DNA of 13,918 nucleotides from contig JAHWKQ010000032.1 of the NCBI GenBank assembly GCA_019347785.1, positions 1-13,918 on the forward strand, written 5' to 3'. Shown piece after piece: positions 1 through 7,029 of this stretch. The notes under the pieces are model-generated. The model ran no database searches, was not told the DNA's origin, and saw only the letters and a list, made by a program, of their open reading frames with translations. Source of the DNA: Actinomycetota bacterium. GTDB taxonomy: Bacteria > Actinomycetota > Nitriliruptoria > Euzebyales > Egibacteraceae. How positions within the stretch are numbered: the stretch's first letter is position 1; the number at the start of each line of letters is the position of its first letter. The translations under genes were made by a program, and so were the position numbers.

Positions 1-54
1 CGCGAGGGCGGGCGCACCGTGGGCGCCGGCCGCGTCACCAGCATCCACGAATGA
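1..54 (+). CDS. tuf: Elongation factor Tu, C-terminal end (partial)
   Basis: Only the last 17 codons and a TGA stop are visible. They read REGGRTVGAGRVTSIHE, which is the conserved C-terminal beta-barrel end of EF-Tu (REGGRTVGAGRVTKI-type). EF-Tu is the GTPase that carries aminoacyl-tRNA to the ribosomal A site. A position just before rpsJ is the classical str operon to S10 operon junction. Only 26 bases separate the stop from rpsJ, and no terminator is visible between them, so read-through from the str operon into the S10 cluster is likely. The GTPase domain lies outside the window. Confidence 0.93.
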   Translation, partial: REGGRTVGAGRVTSIHE

Positions 55-80
55 GTGGCGTGGAAGAAGAGGGCAGGTAG

Positions 81-389
81 ATGGCCGACCAGAAGATCCG
101 CATCAGGCTCAAGGCGTACGACCACGAGATCATCGACCAGTCGGCGCGCAAGATCGTGGACACGGTCGAGCGCACCGGGGCCAAGATCACGGGGCCGGTG
201 CCCCTGCCCACGGAGCGCAACGTCTACTGCGTCATCCGCTCCCCGCACAAGTACAAGGACTCGCGCGAGCACTTCGAGATGCGCACGCACAACCGTCTGA
301 TCGACATCCACTCGCCCACACAGAAGACGGTCGACTCGCTGATGCGGCTCGACCTGCCCGCGGGCGTCAACATCGAGATCAAGCTGTAG
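81..389 (+). CDS. rpsJ: 30S ribosomal protein S10
   Basis: This is a 102-residue protein of normal family length. S10 is a 30S head protein; as NusE it also joins the NusB-boxA antitermination complex and contacts NusG to link transcription with translation. The sequence opens MADQKIRIRLKAYDHEIID, has the hallmark segment NVYCVIRSPHKYKDSREHFE near residues 48-67, and ends DLPAGVNIEIKL. The NVYCVI and SREHFEMRTH wording is very close to actinobacterial S10. A GAGGG ribosome-binding sequence lies about 7 bases before the ATG. It is the first gene of the S10 cluster. With only 26 bases after tuf, no separate S10 leader of the E. coli L4-regulated kind can fit here. Confidence 0.97.
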   Translation: MADQKIRIRLKAYDHEIIDQSARKIVDTVERTGAKITGPVPLPTERNVYCVIRSPHKYKDSREHFEMRTHNRLIDIHSPTQKTVDSLMRLDLPAGVNIEIKL

Positions 390-413
390 CGACCGCAGGC
401 AGAGAGAAAGACG

Positions 414-1067
414 ATGAGCGCCAAGGGAATCCTGGGCACCAAGGTCGGGATGACGCAGGTCTTCGACACCGAGGGCCGTGTCCTGCCGGTCACGGTCGTG
501 CGCGCCGGGCCGTGTCCCGTCGTGCAGGTCCGCACGCCCGAGCGGGACGGCTACGCCGCCGTGCAGCTGGGCTACGGTCGTGCGCGCAAGGTCAACCAGC
601 CGCTGGCCGGGCACTTCGCCAGGGGCGGCGTGGCCCCGACCCGGCACCTGGTCGAGCTGCGGCTGCCCGGCGAGCACCAGCCGGGCGAGGAGCTCACGGT
701 GGACCAGTTCCAGCAGGGCGAGCGGGTCGACGTGACCGGCGTCAGCAAGGGCAAGGGATTCGCCGGCGGCATCAAGCGGCACGGCTTCGGCGGGATGCCC
801 GCCTCCCACGGGGCGCACAAGGTGCACCGCGCGCCGGGCGCCATCGGGGCCTGCGCCACGCCCAGCCGGGTCTTCCCCGGCACGCGCATGCCGGGGCGAC
901 TGGGCGGCGACCGCGTCACGGTCCAGAACCTGGAGCTCGTGGGCGTCGACCCGGAGCGCCGCCTGCTGTTGATCCGCGGCGCGGTGCCGGGCTCCAACGG
1001 CACCGTCGTGCTCGTGCGCGACGCGGCGAAGGCGCCCCGGCCGGTGGGCGGGGGAGGGCGGTCGTGA
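414..1067 (+). CDS. rplC: 50S ribosomal protein L3
   Basis: This is a 217-residue protein of usual family length. L3 is an early-assembly 23S rRNA binder whose long loop reaches close to the peptidyl transferase centre. The start MSAKGILGTKVGMTQVF is the family signature. The core has VSKGKGFAGGIKRHGFGG, and the loop tip near residues 138-152 reads HRAPGAIGACATPSR, against the more common GGCATPGR form. The C-terminal core has RLGGDRVTVQNLELV and a short glycine/arginine tail. The ribosome-binding site is weak (AGAGAGAAAG). The stop TGA overlaps the ATG of rplD as TGATG, so L4 synthesis is probably coupled to L3. Confidence 0.97.
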   Translation: MSAKGILGTKVGMTQVFDTEGRVLPVTVVRAGPCPVVQVRTPERDGYAAVQLGYGRARKVNQPLAGHFARGGVAPTRHLVELRLPGEHQPGEELTVDQFQQGERVDVTGVSKGKGFAGGIKRHGFGGMPASHGAHKVHRAPGAIGACATPSRVFPGTRMPGRLGGDRVTVQNLELVGVDPERRLLLIRGAVPGSNGTVVLVRDAAKAPRPVGGGGRS

Positions 1068-1741
1068 TGCCGACCGTCGACGTGCACACCAGTACCGGCG
1101 ACGTCACCGGCAGCGTCGACCTGGACGAGGGCGTGTTCGGCGCCCCGGTCAACGTGGCCGCCATGCACGAGGTCGTGCGCGCCCAGCTGGCCGCCGCACG
1201 GGCCGGTACGGCCAAGGTGCGCAACCGGGCCGAGGTGCGGGGCGGCGGAAGCAAGCCGTGGCGCCAGAAGGGCACGGGTCGGGCGCGGCAGGGGTCGATC
1301 CGTGCGCCGCAGTGGGCCGGCGGCGGCGTGGCGCACGGTCCCACCGGCGAGCAGAACCATGTCAAGCGCGTGAACAGGAAGCTGCGCCGCATCGCGCTGC
1401 GCTCGGCGCTCAGCGACCGGGCCGCCTCGGGCGACGTGCGGGTCATCGAGGGCCTGGCCTTCGACCGGGGCCGCACGAAGGCGGCGGCGGCGGTCCTCGA
1501 CGCGCTCGGCCTCGCCGGTCGACGCGTGCTGCTCGTGCTCGCCGGGTGGGACGACGACGTGACCAAGAGCTTCCGCAACCTGCCGGACGTCCACCTGCTC
1601 ACCGTCGACCAGCTCAACACCTACGACGTGTTGCGCAGCGATGTCGTCGTGTTCCAGCGTGACGCCCTCGAGCGCATCGGGACCGGCCGGCGGGCCGACC
1701 TGCCCGTGGCCACCGGCGCGGAGGGGGAGGACGCCCCGTGA
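1067..1741 (+). CDS. rplD: 50S ribosomal protein L4
   Basis: This protein has 224 residues from the ATG at 1067. L4 lines the nascent-peptide exit tunnel beside L22. In E. coli it also represses the S10 operon by premature termination; no leader for that is visible here. The tunnel loop KPWRQKGTGRARQGSIRAPQ at residues 63-82 is well conserved, and it is where macrolide-resistance changes fall in other species. The C-terminal Rossmann-like half includes LLVLAGWDDDVTKSFRNLP and DVLRSDVVVFQRDALERI. The reading frame is open well upstream inside rplC (from 512), but homology begins only at MPTVDVHT. A GTG immediately before the ATG is a minor alternative start. The 3' end overlaps rplW as GTGA. 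Confidence 0.96.
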   Translation: MPTVDVHTSTGDVTGSVDLDEGVFGAPVNVAAMHEVVRAQLAAARAGTAKVRNRAEVRGGGSKPWRQKGTGRARQGSIRAPQWAGGGVAHGPTGEQNHVKRVNRKLRRIALRSALSDRAASGDVRVIEGLAFDRGRTKAAAAVLDALGLAGRRVLLVLAGWDDDVTKSFRNLPDVHLLTVDQLNTYDVLRSDVVVFQRDALERIGTGRRADLPVATGAEGEDAP

Positions 1742-2016
1742 ACCCGCGGGAGGTCGTGCTGGCGCCGGTGGTGAGCGAGAAGAGCTATGCGCTGCTCGAC
1801 GAGGGGCGGTATACCTTCCTGGTCGACCCCCGCGCCAACAAGACCCAGATCAAGCTGGCGGTCCAGGACATCTTCGGGGTGCGGGTGGTGAGGGTGAACA
1901 CGCTCAACCGGCGTGGCAAGCGCAAGCGCTTCGGCGTGCACCACGGCCGCCGCAAGGACACCAAGCGGGCCGTGGTCACCCTCGCGCCCGGCGACCAGAT
2001 CGACATCTTCGAGTAG
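1738..2016 (+). CDS. rplW: 50S ribosomal protein L23
   Basis: This is a 92-residue protein starting with GTG inside the end of rplD (GTGA overlap). L23 sits at the tunnel exit, where it docks trigger factor and the signal recognition particle. Typical features are PVVSEKSYALLDEGRYTFLV at residues 10-29, the NKTQIKLAVQDIFGV helix, VNTLNRRGKRKRFG, and the end APGDQIDIFE. There is no recognisable Shine-Dalgarno sequence of its own, consistent with translational coupling to L4. The length and fold signature match the short bacterial form. Confidence 0.96.
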   Translation: MNPREVVLAPVVSEKSYALLDEGRYTFLVDPRANKTQIKLAVQDIFGVRVVRVNTLNRRGKRKRFGVHHGRRKDTKRAVVTLAPGDQIDIFE

Positions 2017-2024
2017 GCGAGGCG

Positions 2025-2855
2025 ATGGGAACCAGGAGATACAAGCCGACCACGCCGGCGCGGCGCGGCATGAGCGTGTCGGACTTCGACGCGGTCACGA
2101 CCGACCGGCCGCTCAAGGCGCTGACGAGCGCGAACCCCAGGAAGGCGGGGCGCAACACGCACGGCCGAGTCACCACGCGCCACCAGGGCGGCGGCCACAA
2201 GCGTCGGTACCGCCAGATCGACTTCCGCCGCGACAAGGACGGCGTCCCCGCCAGGGTGGCCGAGGTCGAGTACGACCCGAACCGCTCGGCGCGCATCGCC
2301 CGGCTGCACTACCTCGACGGGGAGAAGCGGTACATCCTCGCGCCCGACGGCGTGCGGGTCGGCGACCGGCTGGAGTCCGGGGAGCGCGCGGACGTCCGCC
2401 CCGGCAACGCGCTGCCGCTGCGCAACATCCCCGTCGGCACGATCGTGCACGCCGTGGAGCTGCGCCCGGGCGGCGGCGCGAAGATGGGCCGCTCGGCCGG
2501 CAACCGCGTGCAGCTGCTGGCCAAGGAGGGCAAGCACGCCTCCGTGCGCCTGCCGTCCGGGGAGATCAGGCGCGTGCTGGCCGACTGCCGCGCGACCGTC
2601 GGTGTCGTGGGCAACGCCGAGCACGAGAACGTCGACCTCGGCAAGGCCGGGCGGGCGCGCTGGAAGGGCCGGCGCCCCTCGGTGCGCGGGGTGGTGATGA
2701 ACCCGGTCGACCACCCGATGGGCGGCGGCGAGGGCCGCTCCTCGGGCGGGCGTCACCCCACGAACCCGAAGGGCAAGCCCGAGGGCCGGACCCGCAAGAA
2801 GAAGAAGCGGTCGAACGCCGACATCATCCGACGCAGGGGCAGGCGGCGCCGTTAG
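2025..2855 (+). CDS. rplB: 50S ribosomal protein L2
   Basis: This is a 276-residue protein close to the family norm. L2 binds 23S rRNA domain IV, helps join the subunits and is needed for peptidyl transferase activity. It begins MGTRRYKPTTPARRGMS and has the RNA-binding segment NTHGRVTTRHQGGGHKRRYR, IPVGTIVHAVELRPGGG, and a C-terminal tail rich in lysine and arginine. The start ATG lies 8 bases after the L23 stop, with GAGGCG just upstream. One oddity is the C-terminal motif, which reads NPVDHPMGGGEGR: the histidine equivalent to E. coli His229 (residue 230 here) is kept, but the second histidine, two residues on, is Met232. Confidence 0.97.
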   Translation: MGTRRYKPTTPARRGMSVSDFDAVTTDRPLKALTSANPRKAGRNTHGRVTTRHQGGGHKRRYRQIDFRRDKDGVPARVAEVEYDPNRSARIARLHYLDGEKRYILAPDGVRVGDRLESGERADVRPGNALPLRNIPVGTIVHAVELRPGGGAKMGRSAGNRVQLLAKEGKHASVRLPSGEIRRVLADCRATVGVVGNAEHENVDLGKAGRARWKGRRPSVRGVVMNPVDHPMGGGEGRSSGGRHPTNPKGKPEGRTRKKKKRSNADIIRRRGRRRR

Positions 2856-2885
2856 GCGGCCGTCCCCACGCCACAGGAGCAGCCG

Positions 2886-3173
2886 ATGCCACGCAGTCTG
2901 AAGAAGGGTCCCTTCGTCGACGACCATCTGGCGAGGAAGGTCGCCCAGCTCAACCAACGAGGCGACAAGCGCGTCATCCGCACCTGGTCGCGCCGCTCGG
3001 AGATCTCCCCGGAGATGGTGGGCCACACGATCGCCGTGCACGACGGGCGCAGGCACGTGCCCGTCTACGTGTCCGAGTCCATGGTCGGCCACAAGCTGGG
3101 GGAGTTCGCGCCGACGCGGGCGATCAAGTGGCGCGGCGCCGGGGAGAAGCAGCAGCTGCGCACCCGCCGCTAG
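2886..3173 (+). CDS. rpsS: 30S ribosomal protein S19
   Basis: This is a 95-residue protein of normal size. S19 lies in the 30S head, pairs with S13 and contacts the A-site finger region. The start MPRSLKKGPFVDDHL is the family signature, followed by TWSRRSEISPEMVGHTIAVH and SMVGHKLGEFAPTR, which binds 16S rRNA. The ATG has a good AGGAG ribosome-binding site (2875-2879) six bases upstream. It stands between rplB and rplV, as in nearly all bacterial S10 operons. Confidence 0.97.
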   Translation: MPRSLKKGPFVDDHLARKVAQLNQRGDKRVIRTWSRRSEISPEMVGHTIAVHDGRRHVPVYVSESMVGHKLGEFAPTRAIKWRGAGEKQQLRTRR

Positions 3174-3209
3174 GGCGCGCGGAACGCGGCAGACGGAGGG
3201 ATCCACAGG

Positions 3210-3545
3210 ATGCAGGTCAAGGCGGTGGCACGCTACGTGCGCGTCGCGCCGAGCAAGGTGCGCCAGGTCGCCACGCAGATCCGTGGGCTCGAGGTGGACG
3301 AGGCCCGCGCGCTGCTGACGCTGTCGCCCAAGGGGGCGGCGGAGCCGCTGCGCAAGGCCCTGGAGTCCGCCGTCGCCAACGCCGAGCACAACAACGGCCT
3401 TGACGCCGACGAGCTCGTCGTCGCCTCCGCGGTCGTCGACGAGGGCCCCACGCTGAAGCGCTACCGCCCCCGCGCCATGGGCCGGGCCACCCGCCTGCGC
3501 AAGCGCACCAGTCACATCACGGTCACCGTCGGCACCGAGGAGTAG
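3210..3545 (+). CDS. rplV: 50S ribosomal protein L22
   Basis: This is a 111-residue protein of usual length. L22 binds all six 23S domains, and its long beta-hairpin lines the exit tunnel opposite L4. The N-terminal ARYVRVAPSKVRQVATQIRG is diagnostic, followed by ALESAVANAEHNNGLD. The hairpin segment near residues 79-103 contains GPTLKRYRPRAMGRATRLRK, conserved in sequence; macrolide-resistance changes in other species fall here. The upstream sequence has GGAGGG, some distance from the ATG (about 11 bases). The stop lies four bases before the rpsC start, so the two are tightly linked. Confidence 0.97.
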   Translation: MQVKAVARYVRVAPSKVRQVATQIRGLEVDEARALLTLSPKGAAEPLRKALESAVANAEHNNGLDADELVVASAVVDEGPTLKRYRPRAMGRATRLRKRTSHITVTVGTEE

Positions 3546-3549
3546 CGAC

Positions 3550-4515
3550 GTGGGACAGAAGATCCACCCCTACGGGTTCCGCCTGGGGACCATCAAAGAG
3601 CACCGGTCGCGCTGGTTCGCGGACAAGGAGTACGCGGACTACGTCATCGAGGACGACCGCATCCGCCACTTCATCACCGAGCGTGTCCGCCACGCGGGCA
3701 TCGCCAGCGTGGACATCGAGCGCACGCGCGACCGCGTGACGGTCGACGTCCACGCGGCCCGCCCCGGCATCGTCATCGGCCGGCGCGGCGTGGAGGCCGA
3801 CGCCATCCGCTCCCACCTGGAGGGCATGACCGGCAAGCAGGTCAAGCTCAACATCCTGGAGATCAAGCAGCCCGAGCTCGACGCGCAGGTGACCGCCCAC
3901 AACGTCGCCGAGCAGCTGCGCGGGCGGGTGAGCTTCCGCCGGGCGATGCGGCGCGCGACGCAGAACGCGATGAAGGCCGGCGCCCAGGGCATCCGGGTGC
4001 AGTGCTCGGGCCGCCTCGGCGGGGCCGAGATGAGCCGCACCGAGTGGTACCGCGAGGGGCGGGTCCCCCTGCATACGCTGCGCGCCAACATCGGCTACGG
4101 CCTGGACGAGGCGCGCACGACGTACGGGCGCATCGGGGTGAAGGTCTGGATCTACACCGGGGAGGTGCTCCCCTCCAGCCAGCAGCGAGACGCCCAGGCC
4201 GCCCGGGCCCGCGCCCTGCAGGCCGAGCAGCGCCGTGCCGCCTCCCGGCGCTCGCAGTCGGTCGAGCCGGCCGAGCGCCCCACGGCGGGCATGGGGGTCG
4301 CCGCCGACGAGAAGGCCGTCGAGGCGGCGCCCTCCGCTCCGCCGACCGGGCAGCCGCAGCGCGTGGCCGACGCCAACGTGCCGGCGGACGAGCCGGCACC
4401 GGCTGACGCCGGCGGGGACGTCGCCCCGGCCACGCCCCCGGAGCCGGCCGGAGACGCCGCGGACGAGACGCCCGAGGACCCGACCCCGCCGCCCGACGGC
4501 GCGCCGGGCTCCTAG
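3550..4515 (+). CDS. rpsC: 30S ribosomal protein S3 with long C-terminal tail
   Basis: This is a 321-residue protein, longer than the roughly 210-280 residues usual for the family. S3 forms part of the mRNA entry pore and its helicase-like surface. The start is GTG (MGQKIHPYGFRLG). The KH domain carries HAARPGIVIGRRGVE near residues 68-82, and the C-terminal S3 domain has SGRLGGAEMSRTEWYREG and ends with VWIYTGEVLP at residues 199-208. From about residue 209 to 321 the protein continues as a low-complexity tail: first glutamine-, alanine- and arginine-rich, then acidic and rich in proline and alanine. The reading frame and base usage continue smoothly, so this looks like a real extension and not a frameshift. 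Some actinobacterial S3 proteins have shorter tails of this kind. Confidence 0.96.
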   Translation: MGQKIHPYGFRLGTIKEHRSRWFADKEYADYVIEDDRIRHFITERVRHAGIASVDIERTRDRVTVDVHAARPGIVIGRRGVEADAIRSHLEGMTGKQVKLNILEIKQPELDAQVTAHNVAEQLRGRVSFRRAMRRATQNAMKAGAQGIRVQCSGRLGGAEMSRTEWYREGRVPLHTLRANIGYGLDEARTTYGRIGVKVWIYTGEVLPSSQQRDAQAARARALQAEQRRAASRRSQSVEPAERPTAGMGVAADEKAVEAAPSAPPTGQPQRVADANVPADEPAPADAGGDVAPATPPEPAGDAADETPEDPTPPPDGAPGS

Positions 4516-4539
4516 GCGAGCGAGACGAGGACCGCCACG

Positions 4540-4953
4540 ATGCTGAGCCCCAAGAGAGTCAGTCACCGCAAGCAGCACCGCGGGCGCATGCGCGGCGCCG
4601 CCAAGGGCGGCACCGACGTCGCGTTCGGGGACTTCGGGCTGCAGGCGCTGACCGCCGGATGGGTCACCAACCGCCAGATCGAGGCCGCCCGGATCGCCAT
4701 GACCCGCTACATCAAGCGCGGCGGCAAGGTGTGGATCACCATCTTCCCGCACAAGCCATACACCAAGAAGCCCGCCGAGACCCGTATGGGCTCGGGCAAG
4801 GGCTCGCCCGAGGGCTGGGTCGCCGTCGTCCGCCCGGGGCGGGTCATGTTCGAGCTGTCCGGCGTGCCCGAGGACGTGGCTCGCGAGGCCCTGCGCCTGG
4901 CCGCCCACAAGCTGCCGGTCAAGTGCCGCTTCGTGACCAGGGAGGGGGAGTAG
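4540..4953 (+). CDS. rplP: 50S ribosomal protein L16
   Basis: This is a 137-residue protein of normal length. L16 helps form the A-tRNA and aminoglycoside/orthosomycin region of the 50S subunit and is added late in assembly. It starts MLSPKRVSHRKQHRGRMRG and has FGLQALTAGWVTNRQIEAAR, IFPHKPYTKKPAETRMGSGK and GWVAVVRPGRVMFELSGV. The RMGSGKGSPE loop includes the arginine that matches E. coli Arg81, which is hydroxylated there. It follows rpsC by 24 bases and precedes rpmC by 5, in the standard order. Confidence 0.97.
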   Translation: MLSPKRVSHRKQHRGRMRGAAKGGTDVAFGDFGLQALTAGWVTNRQIEAARIAMTRYIKRGGKVWITIFPHKPYTKKPAETRMGSGKGSPEGWVAVVRPGRVMFELSGVPEDVAREALRLAAHKLPVKCRFVTREGE

Positions 4954-4958
4954 GCGCC

Positions 4959-5180
4959 ATGAGGGCCGAGGAGCTGCGCGAGCTCAACGACACGGAGCTG
5001 GCCGAGCAGCTCGACGAGCACAGGGACGAGCTGTTCAGGCTGCGCTTCCAGGTCGTGACCGGCCAGCTGGACGACGTGACGCGCCTGCGCCGGGTGCGGC
5101 GCGACATCGCGCGCGTCCTGACGGTCCAGCGCGAGCGTGAGCTGGCCGGGGCCGGCGAGCAGCAAGGAGCCACAGGGTGA
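4959..5180 (+). CDS. rpmC: 50S ribosomal protein L29
   Basis: This is a 73-residue protein. L29 is a small helical hairpin near the tunnel exit, next to L23. The family pattern is clear: MRAEELRELNDTELAEQLDE, then HRDELFRLRFQVVTGQLDD, then RLRRVRRDIARVLTVQRERE. The ATG at 4959 is chosen because it gives the canonical MRAEELREL start; the frame is open further upstream only as a shadow of rplP. A GGAGGGGG stretch at the end of rplP (4941-4948) lies about 10 bases before the start. The stop overlaps the GTG start of rpsQ as GTGA. Confidence 0.95.
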   Translation: MRAEELRELNDTELAEQLDEHRDELFRLRFQVVTGQLDDVTRLRRVRRDIARVLTVQRERELAGAGEQQGATG

Positions 5181-5455
5181 GCCAGACCGACAGCACCGCC
5201 GGACCACGCGGCGAGCGCAAGGTGCGCCGGGGCGTGGTCCTCAGCGACCGGATGGACAAGACCGTCGTGGTCTCGGTCCAGCGGCGCACCACGCACCCGC
5301 TGTACCGCAAGACGCTGAACCGCTCCGAGAAGTACCGGGCGCACGACGAGACCAACGACGTGCACGTAGGCGACACGGTGCGGATCGCCGAGACGCGGCC
5401 GCTGTCCAAGACGAAGCGGTGGCGGGTGGTCGAGGTCGTCGAGCGCGCCCAGTGA
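5177..5455 (+). CDS. rpsQ: 30S ribosomal protein S17
   Basis: This is a 92-residue protein starting with GTG. S17 is a primary 16S rRNA binder with an OB fold that stabilises the 5' domain. After a variable N-terminus of about 14 residues come RKVRRGVVLSDRMDKTVVVS, RRTTHPLYRKTLNRSEKY and GDTVRIAETRPLSKTKRW, which are the family blocks. The start overlaps the rpmC stop, and an AAGGAG ribosome-binding site (5164-5169) lies 7 bases before it. It is the last gene of the S10 cluster; a 51-base gap follows. Confidence 0.96.
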   Translation: MSQTDSTAGPRGERKVRRGVVLSDRMDKTVVVSVQRRTTHPLYRKTLNRSEKYRAHDETNDVHVGDTVRIAETRPLSKTKRWRVVEVVERAQ

Positions 5456-5506
5456 GGGTCGCTCGTGCCCGCACATGTCGTGCACGGCAGGGATGATTAG
5501 AGGGCA

Positions 5507-5875
5507 ATGATCCAGCAGGAGAGCAGGCTGCGCGTGGCGGACAACACCGGCGCGCGCGAGGTGCTGTGCGTCCGGGTGCTCGGCGGGTCGGGGCGACGCT
5601 ACGCGTCGGTCGGCGACGTCGTCATCGGCACGGTCAAGCAGGCCGTCCCGGCCTCGGCCGTGCGCAAGGGCGACGTCGTGCGCGCCGTCGTCGTGCGCAC
5701 GCGCAAGGAGAAGCGCCGCAGCGACGGCAGCTACATCCGCTTCGACGACAACGCGTGCGTGCTGCTGAACGACCAGGGCAACCCGCGAGGGACGCGCATC
5801 TTCGGCCCGGTGGGCCGCGAGCTGCGTGAGAAGCGCTTCATGCGCATCGTCTCGCTGGCGCCGGAGGTGCTGTAG
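5507..5875 (+). CDS. rplN: 50S ribosomal protein L14
   Basis: This is a 122-residue protein, exactly the standard length. L14 forms intersubunit bridges and, with L19, contacts 16S rRNA; in other bacteria it is also the docking site for RsfS silencing factor. The start MIQQESRLRVADNTGAREVL is the family signature, and GSYIRFDDNACVLLNDQGNP and GPVGRELREKRFMRIVSLAP close it. It opens the spc cluster after a 51-base gap, the longest gap in the first half of the window. An AGAGGG sequence lies just before the ATG. Its stop abuts the rplX start with no spacer. Confidence 0.97.
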   Translation: MIQQESRLRVADNTGAREVLCVRVLGGSGRRYASVGDVVIGTVKQAVPASAVRKGDVVRAVVVRTRKEKRRSDGSYIRFDDNACVLLNDQGNPRGTRIFGPVGRELREKRFMRIVSLAPEVL

Positions 5876-6193
5876 ATGGAGCGGGTCAGGCGCGACGACA
5901 CCGTGCGGGTCGTCTCCGGCAAGGACGCCGGCAAGGACGGCCGGGTGCTGCGGGTGCTGCCCAGGGCCGGCCGGGTCGTCGTGGAGGGCGTCAACCGGGT
6001 GACCAAACACCAGCGCATCCAACGGACCCGCACCGGCGCCCAGGAGGGTGGCCTGACGGTCGTCGAGGCGCCCGTGCACCTGTCCAACGTCATGCCGGTG
6101 TGCCCGTCCTGCGGGAAGCCGACCCGCGTCGGCGCCCGCGTGGTCGCCGGGCGCCGGCAGCGGTACTGCCGCGCGTGCGATTCGGAGTTCTAG
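5876..6193 (+). CDS. rplX: 50S ribosomal protein L24 with zinc-ribbon motif
   Basis: This is a 105-residue protein. L24 is one of the two initiator proteins for 50S assembly and sits near the tunnel exit. The KOW domain is clear (DDTVRVVSGKDAGKDGRVLR, then VEGVNRVTKHQRIQR). The C-terminal part holds two CxxC pairs, C76-P-S-C79 and C98-R-A-C101, spaced as a zinc ribbon (CPSCGKPTRVGAR and YCRACDSEF). L24 of many bacteria lacks these cysteines, so this is the cysteine-bearing form. The ATG directly follows the L14 stop, so translation is probably coupled. Confidence 0.96.
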   Translation: MERVRRDDTVRVVSGKDAGKDGRVLRVLPRAGRVVVEGVNRVTKHQRIQRTRTGAQEGGLTVVEAPVHLSNVMPVCPSCGKPTRVGARVVAGRRQRYCRACDSEF

Positions 6194-6198
6194 ATCAG

Positions 6199-6780
6199 AT
6201 GGCCGCACCACAGGACCGTGAGATGCCCAGGCTGAAGCGCCGCTACCTGGAGCAGGTGCGCCCGCAGCTGCTCCAGCAGCTCGCGCTGGCCAACGTCATG
6301 CAGGTGCCGAGGCTGGAGAAGATCGTGGTCAACGTCGGCGTCGGCGAGGCGGTCGCCGAGGCCCGGGCCCTGGAGGGGGCCCTGGGGGACCTGACGACGA
6401 TCACCGGCCAGAAGCCGCGCGTCAACCGCGCCCGCAAGTCGATCGCGGGCTTCCGGCTGCGCCAGGGCATGGCGATCGGTGCGAAGGTCACGCTGCGCGG
6501 CGACCGCATGTGGGAGTTCTTCGACCGGCTGCTGTCCGTGGCCCTGCCCCGCATCCGCGACTTCCGCGGGCTGCCGGACCGCTTCGACGGCCGCGGCAAC
6601 TACACGTTCGGCGTCACCGAGCAGCTCATCTTCCCCGAGATCGACTACGACGACATCGACCGCGTTCGCGGCATGGACATCACCATCGTGACGACGGCCG
6701 AGACCGACGAGCAGGGCCGGGCGCTGCTGGACGCCTTCTCCTTCCCGTTCACCCACGGCATGACCCGCGCCGCGGGCTGA
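6199..6780 (+). CDS. rplE: 50S ribosomal protein L5
   Basis: This protein has 193 residues from the ATG at 6199. L5 binds 5S rRNA together with L18 and forms a bridge with S13. Diagnostic blocks are VPRLEKIVVNVGVGEAVAEA, the TGQKPRVNRARKSIAGFRLR segment, and RDFRGLPDRFDGRGNYTFGV, with the end DAFSFPFTHG. The start is uncertain: an in-frame ATG at 6223 (MPRLKRRYLEQ) has AGGA seven bases upstream and would give 185 residues, nearer the usual length. The 6199 start gives MAAPQDREMPRL and lies five bases after the rplX stop. Confidence 0.95.
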   Translation: MAAPQDREMPRLKRRYLEQVRPQLLQQLALANVMQVPRLEKIVVNVGVGEAVAEARALEGALGDLTTITGQKPRVNRARKSIAGFRLRQGMAIGAKVTLRGDRMWEFFDRLLSVALPRIRDFRGLPDRFDGRGNYTFGVTEQLIFPEIDYDDIDRVRGMDITIVTTAETDEQGRALLDAFSFPFTHGMTRAAG

Positions 6781-6823
6781 CCCCACGACCGACGACCCAC
6801 GCACCAGCGGACCAGGAGCACGG

Positions 6824-7009
6824 ATGGCAAAGAAGTCGATGGTCGCAAAGGCCGCGCGTCGCCAGCGCTTCGGCGTGCGCCAGTACACGCGCTGCAACCG
6901 CTGCGGCCGGCCCCGCGCGGTCCTGCGCAAGTTCATGCTGTGCCGGATCTGCTTCCGGGAGCTCGCCCACGCGGGCGACCTTCCGGGCATCCGCAAGGCC
7001 AGCTGGTAG
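6824..7009 (+). CDS. rpsN: 30S ribosomal protein S14, zinc-binding type (S14Z)
   Basis: This is a 61-residue protein. S14 completes the 30S head near S3 and S10. The short form with four cysteines is the zinc-binding type: C24-N-R-C27 and C40-R-I-C43, in RCNRCGRPRAVLRKFMLCRI. It starts MAKKSMVAKAARRQRFGVRQ and ends GDLPGIRKASW, all as expected. AGGAG (6812-6816) lies seven bases before the ATG. The zinc-independent form, about 100 residues long and often linked to Zur control in Actinobacteria, is not in this window. Confidence 0.97.
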   Translation: MAKKSMVAKAARRQRFGVRQYTRCNRCGRPRAVLRKFMLCRICFRELAHAGDLPGIRKASW

Positions 7010-7029
7010 CCGAGCCACGACCGGGCAGT

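Noticed and set aside
512..1066. In-frame upstream extension of rplD inside rplC
   Set aside because: Homology to L4 starts only at 1067; the upstream residues are an Arg/Ala-rich out-of-frame reading of rplC.
2709..2723. Loss of the essential L2 histidine
   Set aside because: The histidine matching E. coli His229 (residue 230) is present; only the neighbouring second histidine is changed, so loss of activity is not implied.
1785..3515. Minus-strand open frame of 576 codons opposite rplW-rplV
   Set aside because: Shadow of the real genes; no ribosome-binding site or recognisable domain, and the composition is repetitive.
3523..4908. Minus-strand open frame of 461 codons opposite rpsC and rplP
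   Set aside because: Shadow of rpsC and rplP codons. The real strand carries clear S3 and L16 proteins.
5456..5506. Possible spc promoter in the rpsQ-rplN gap
   Set aside because: The gap has a TCGTGC repeat (5463 and 5478), a short GCAC-ATGTC-GTGC hairpin and an AT-richer patch (ATGATTAGAG), but I could not find a properly spaced -35/-10 pair.
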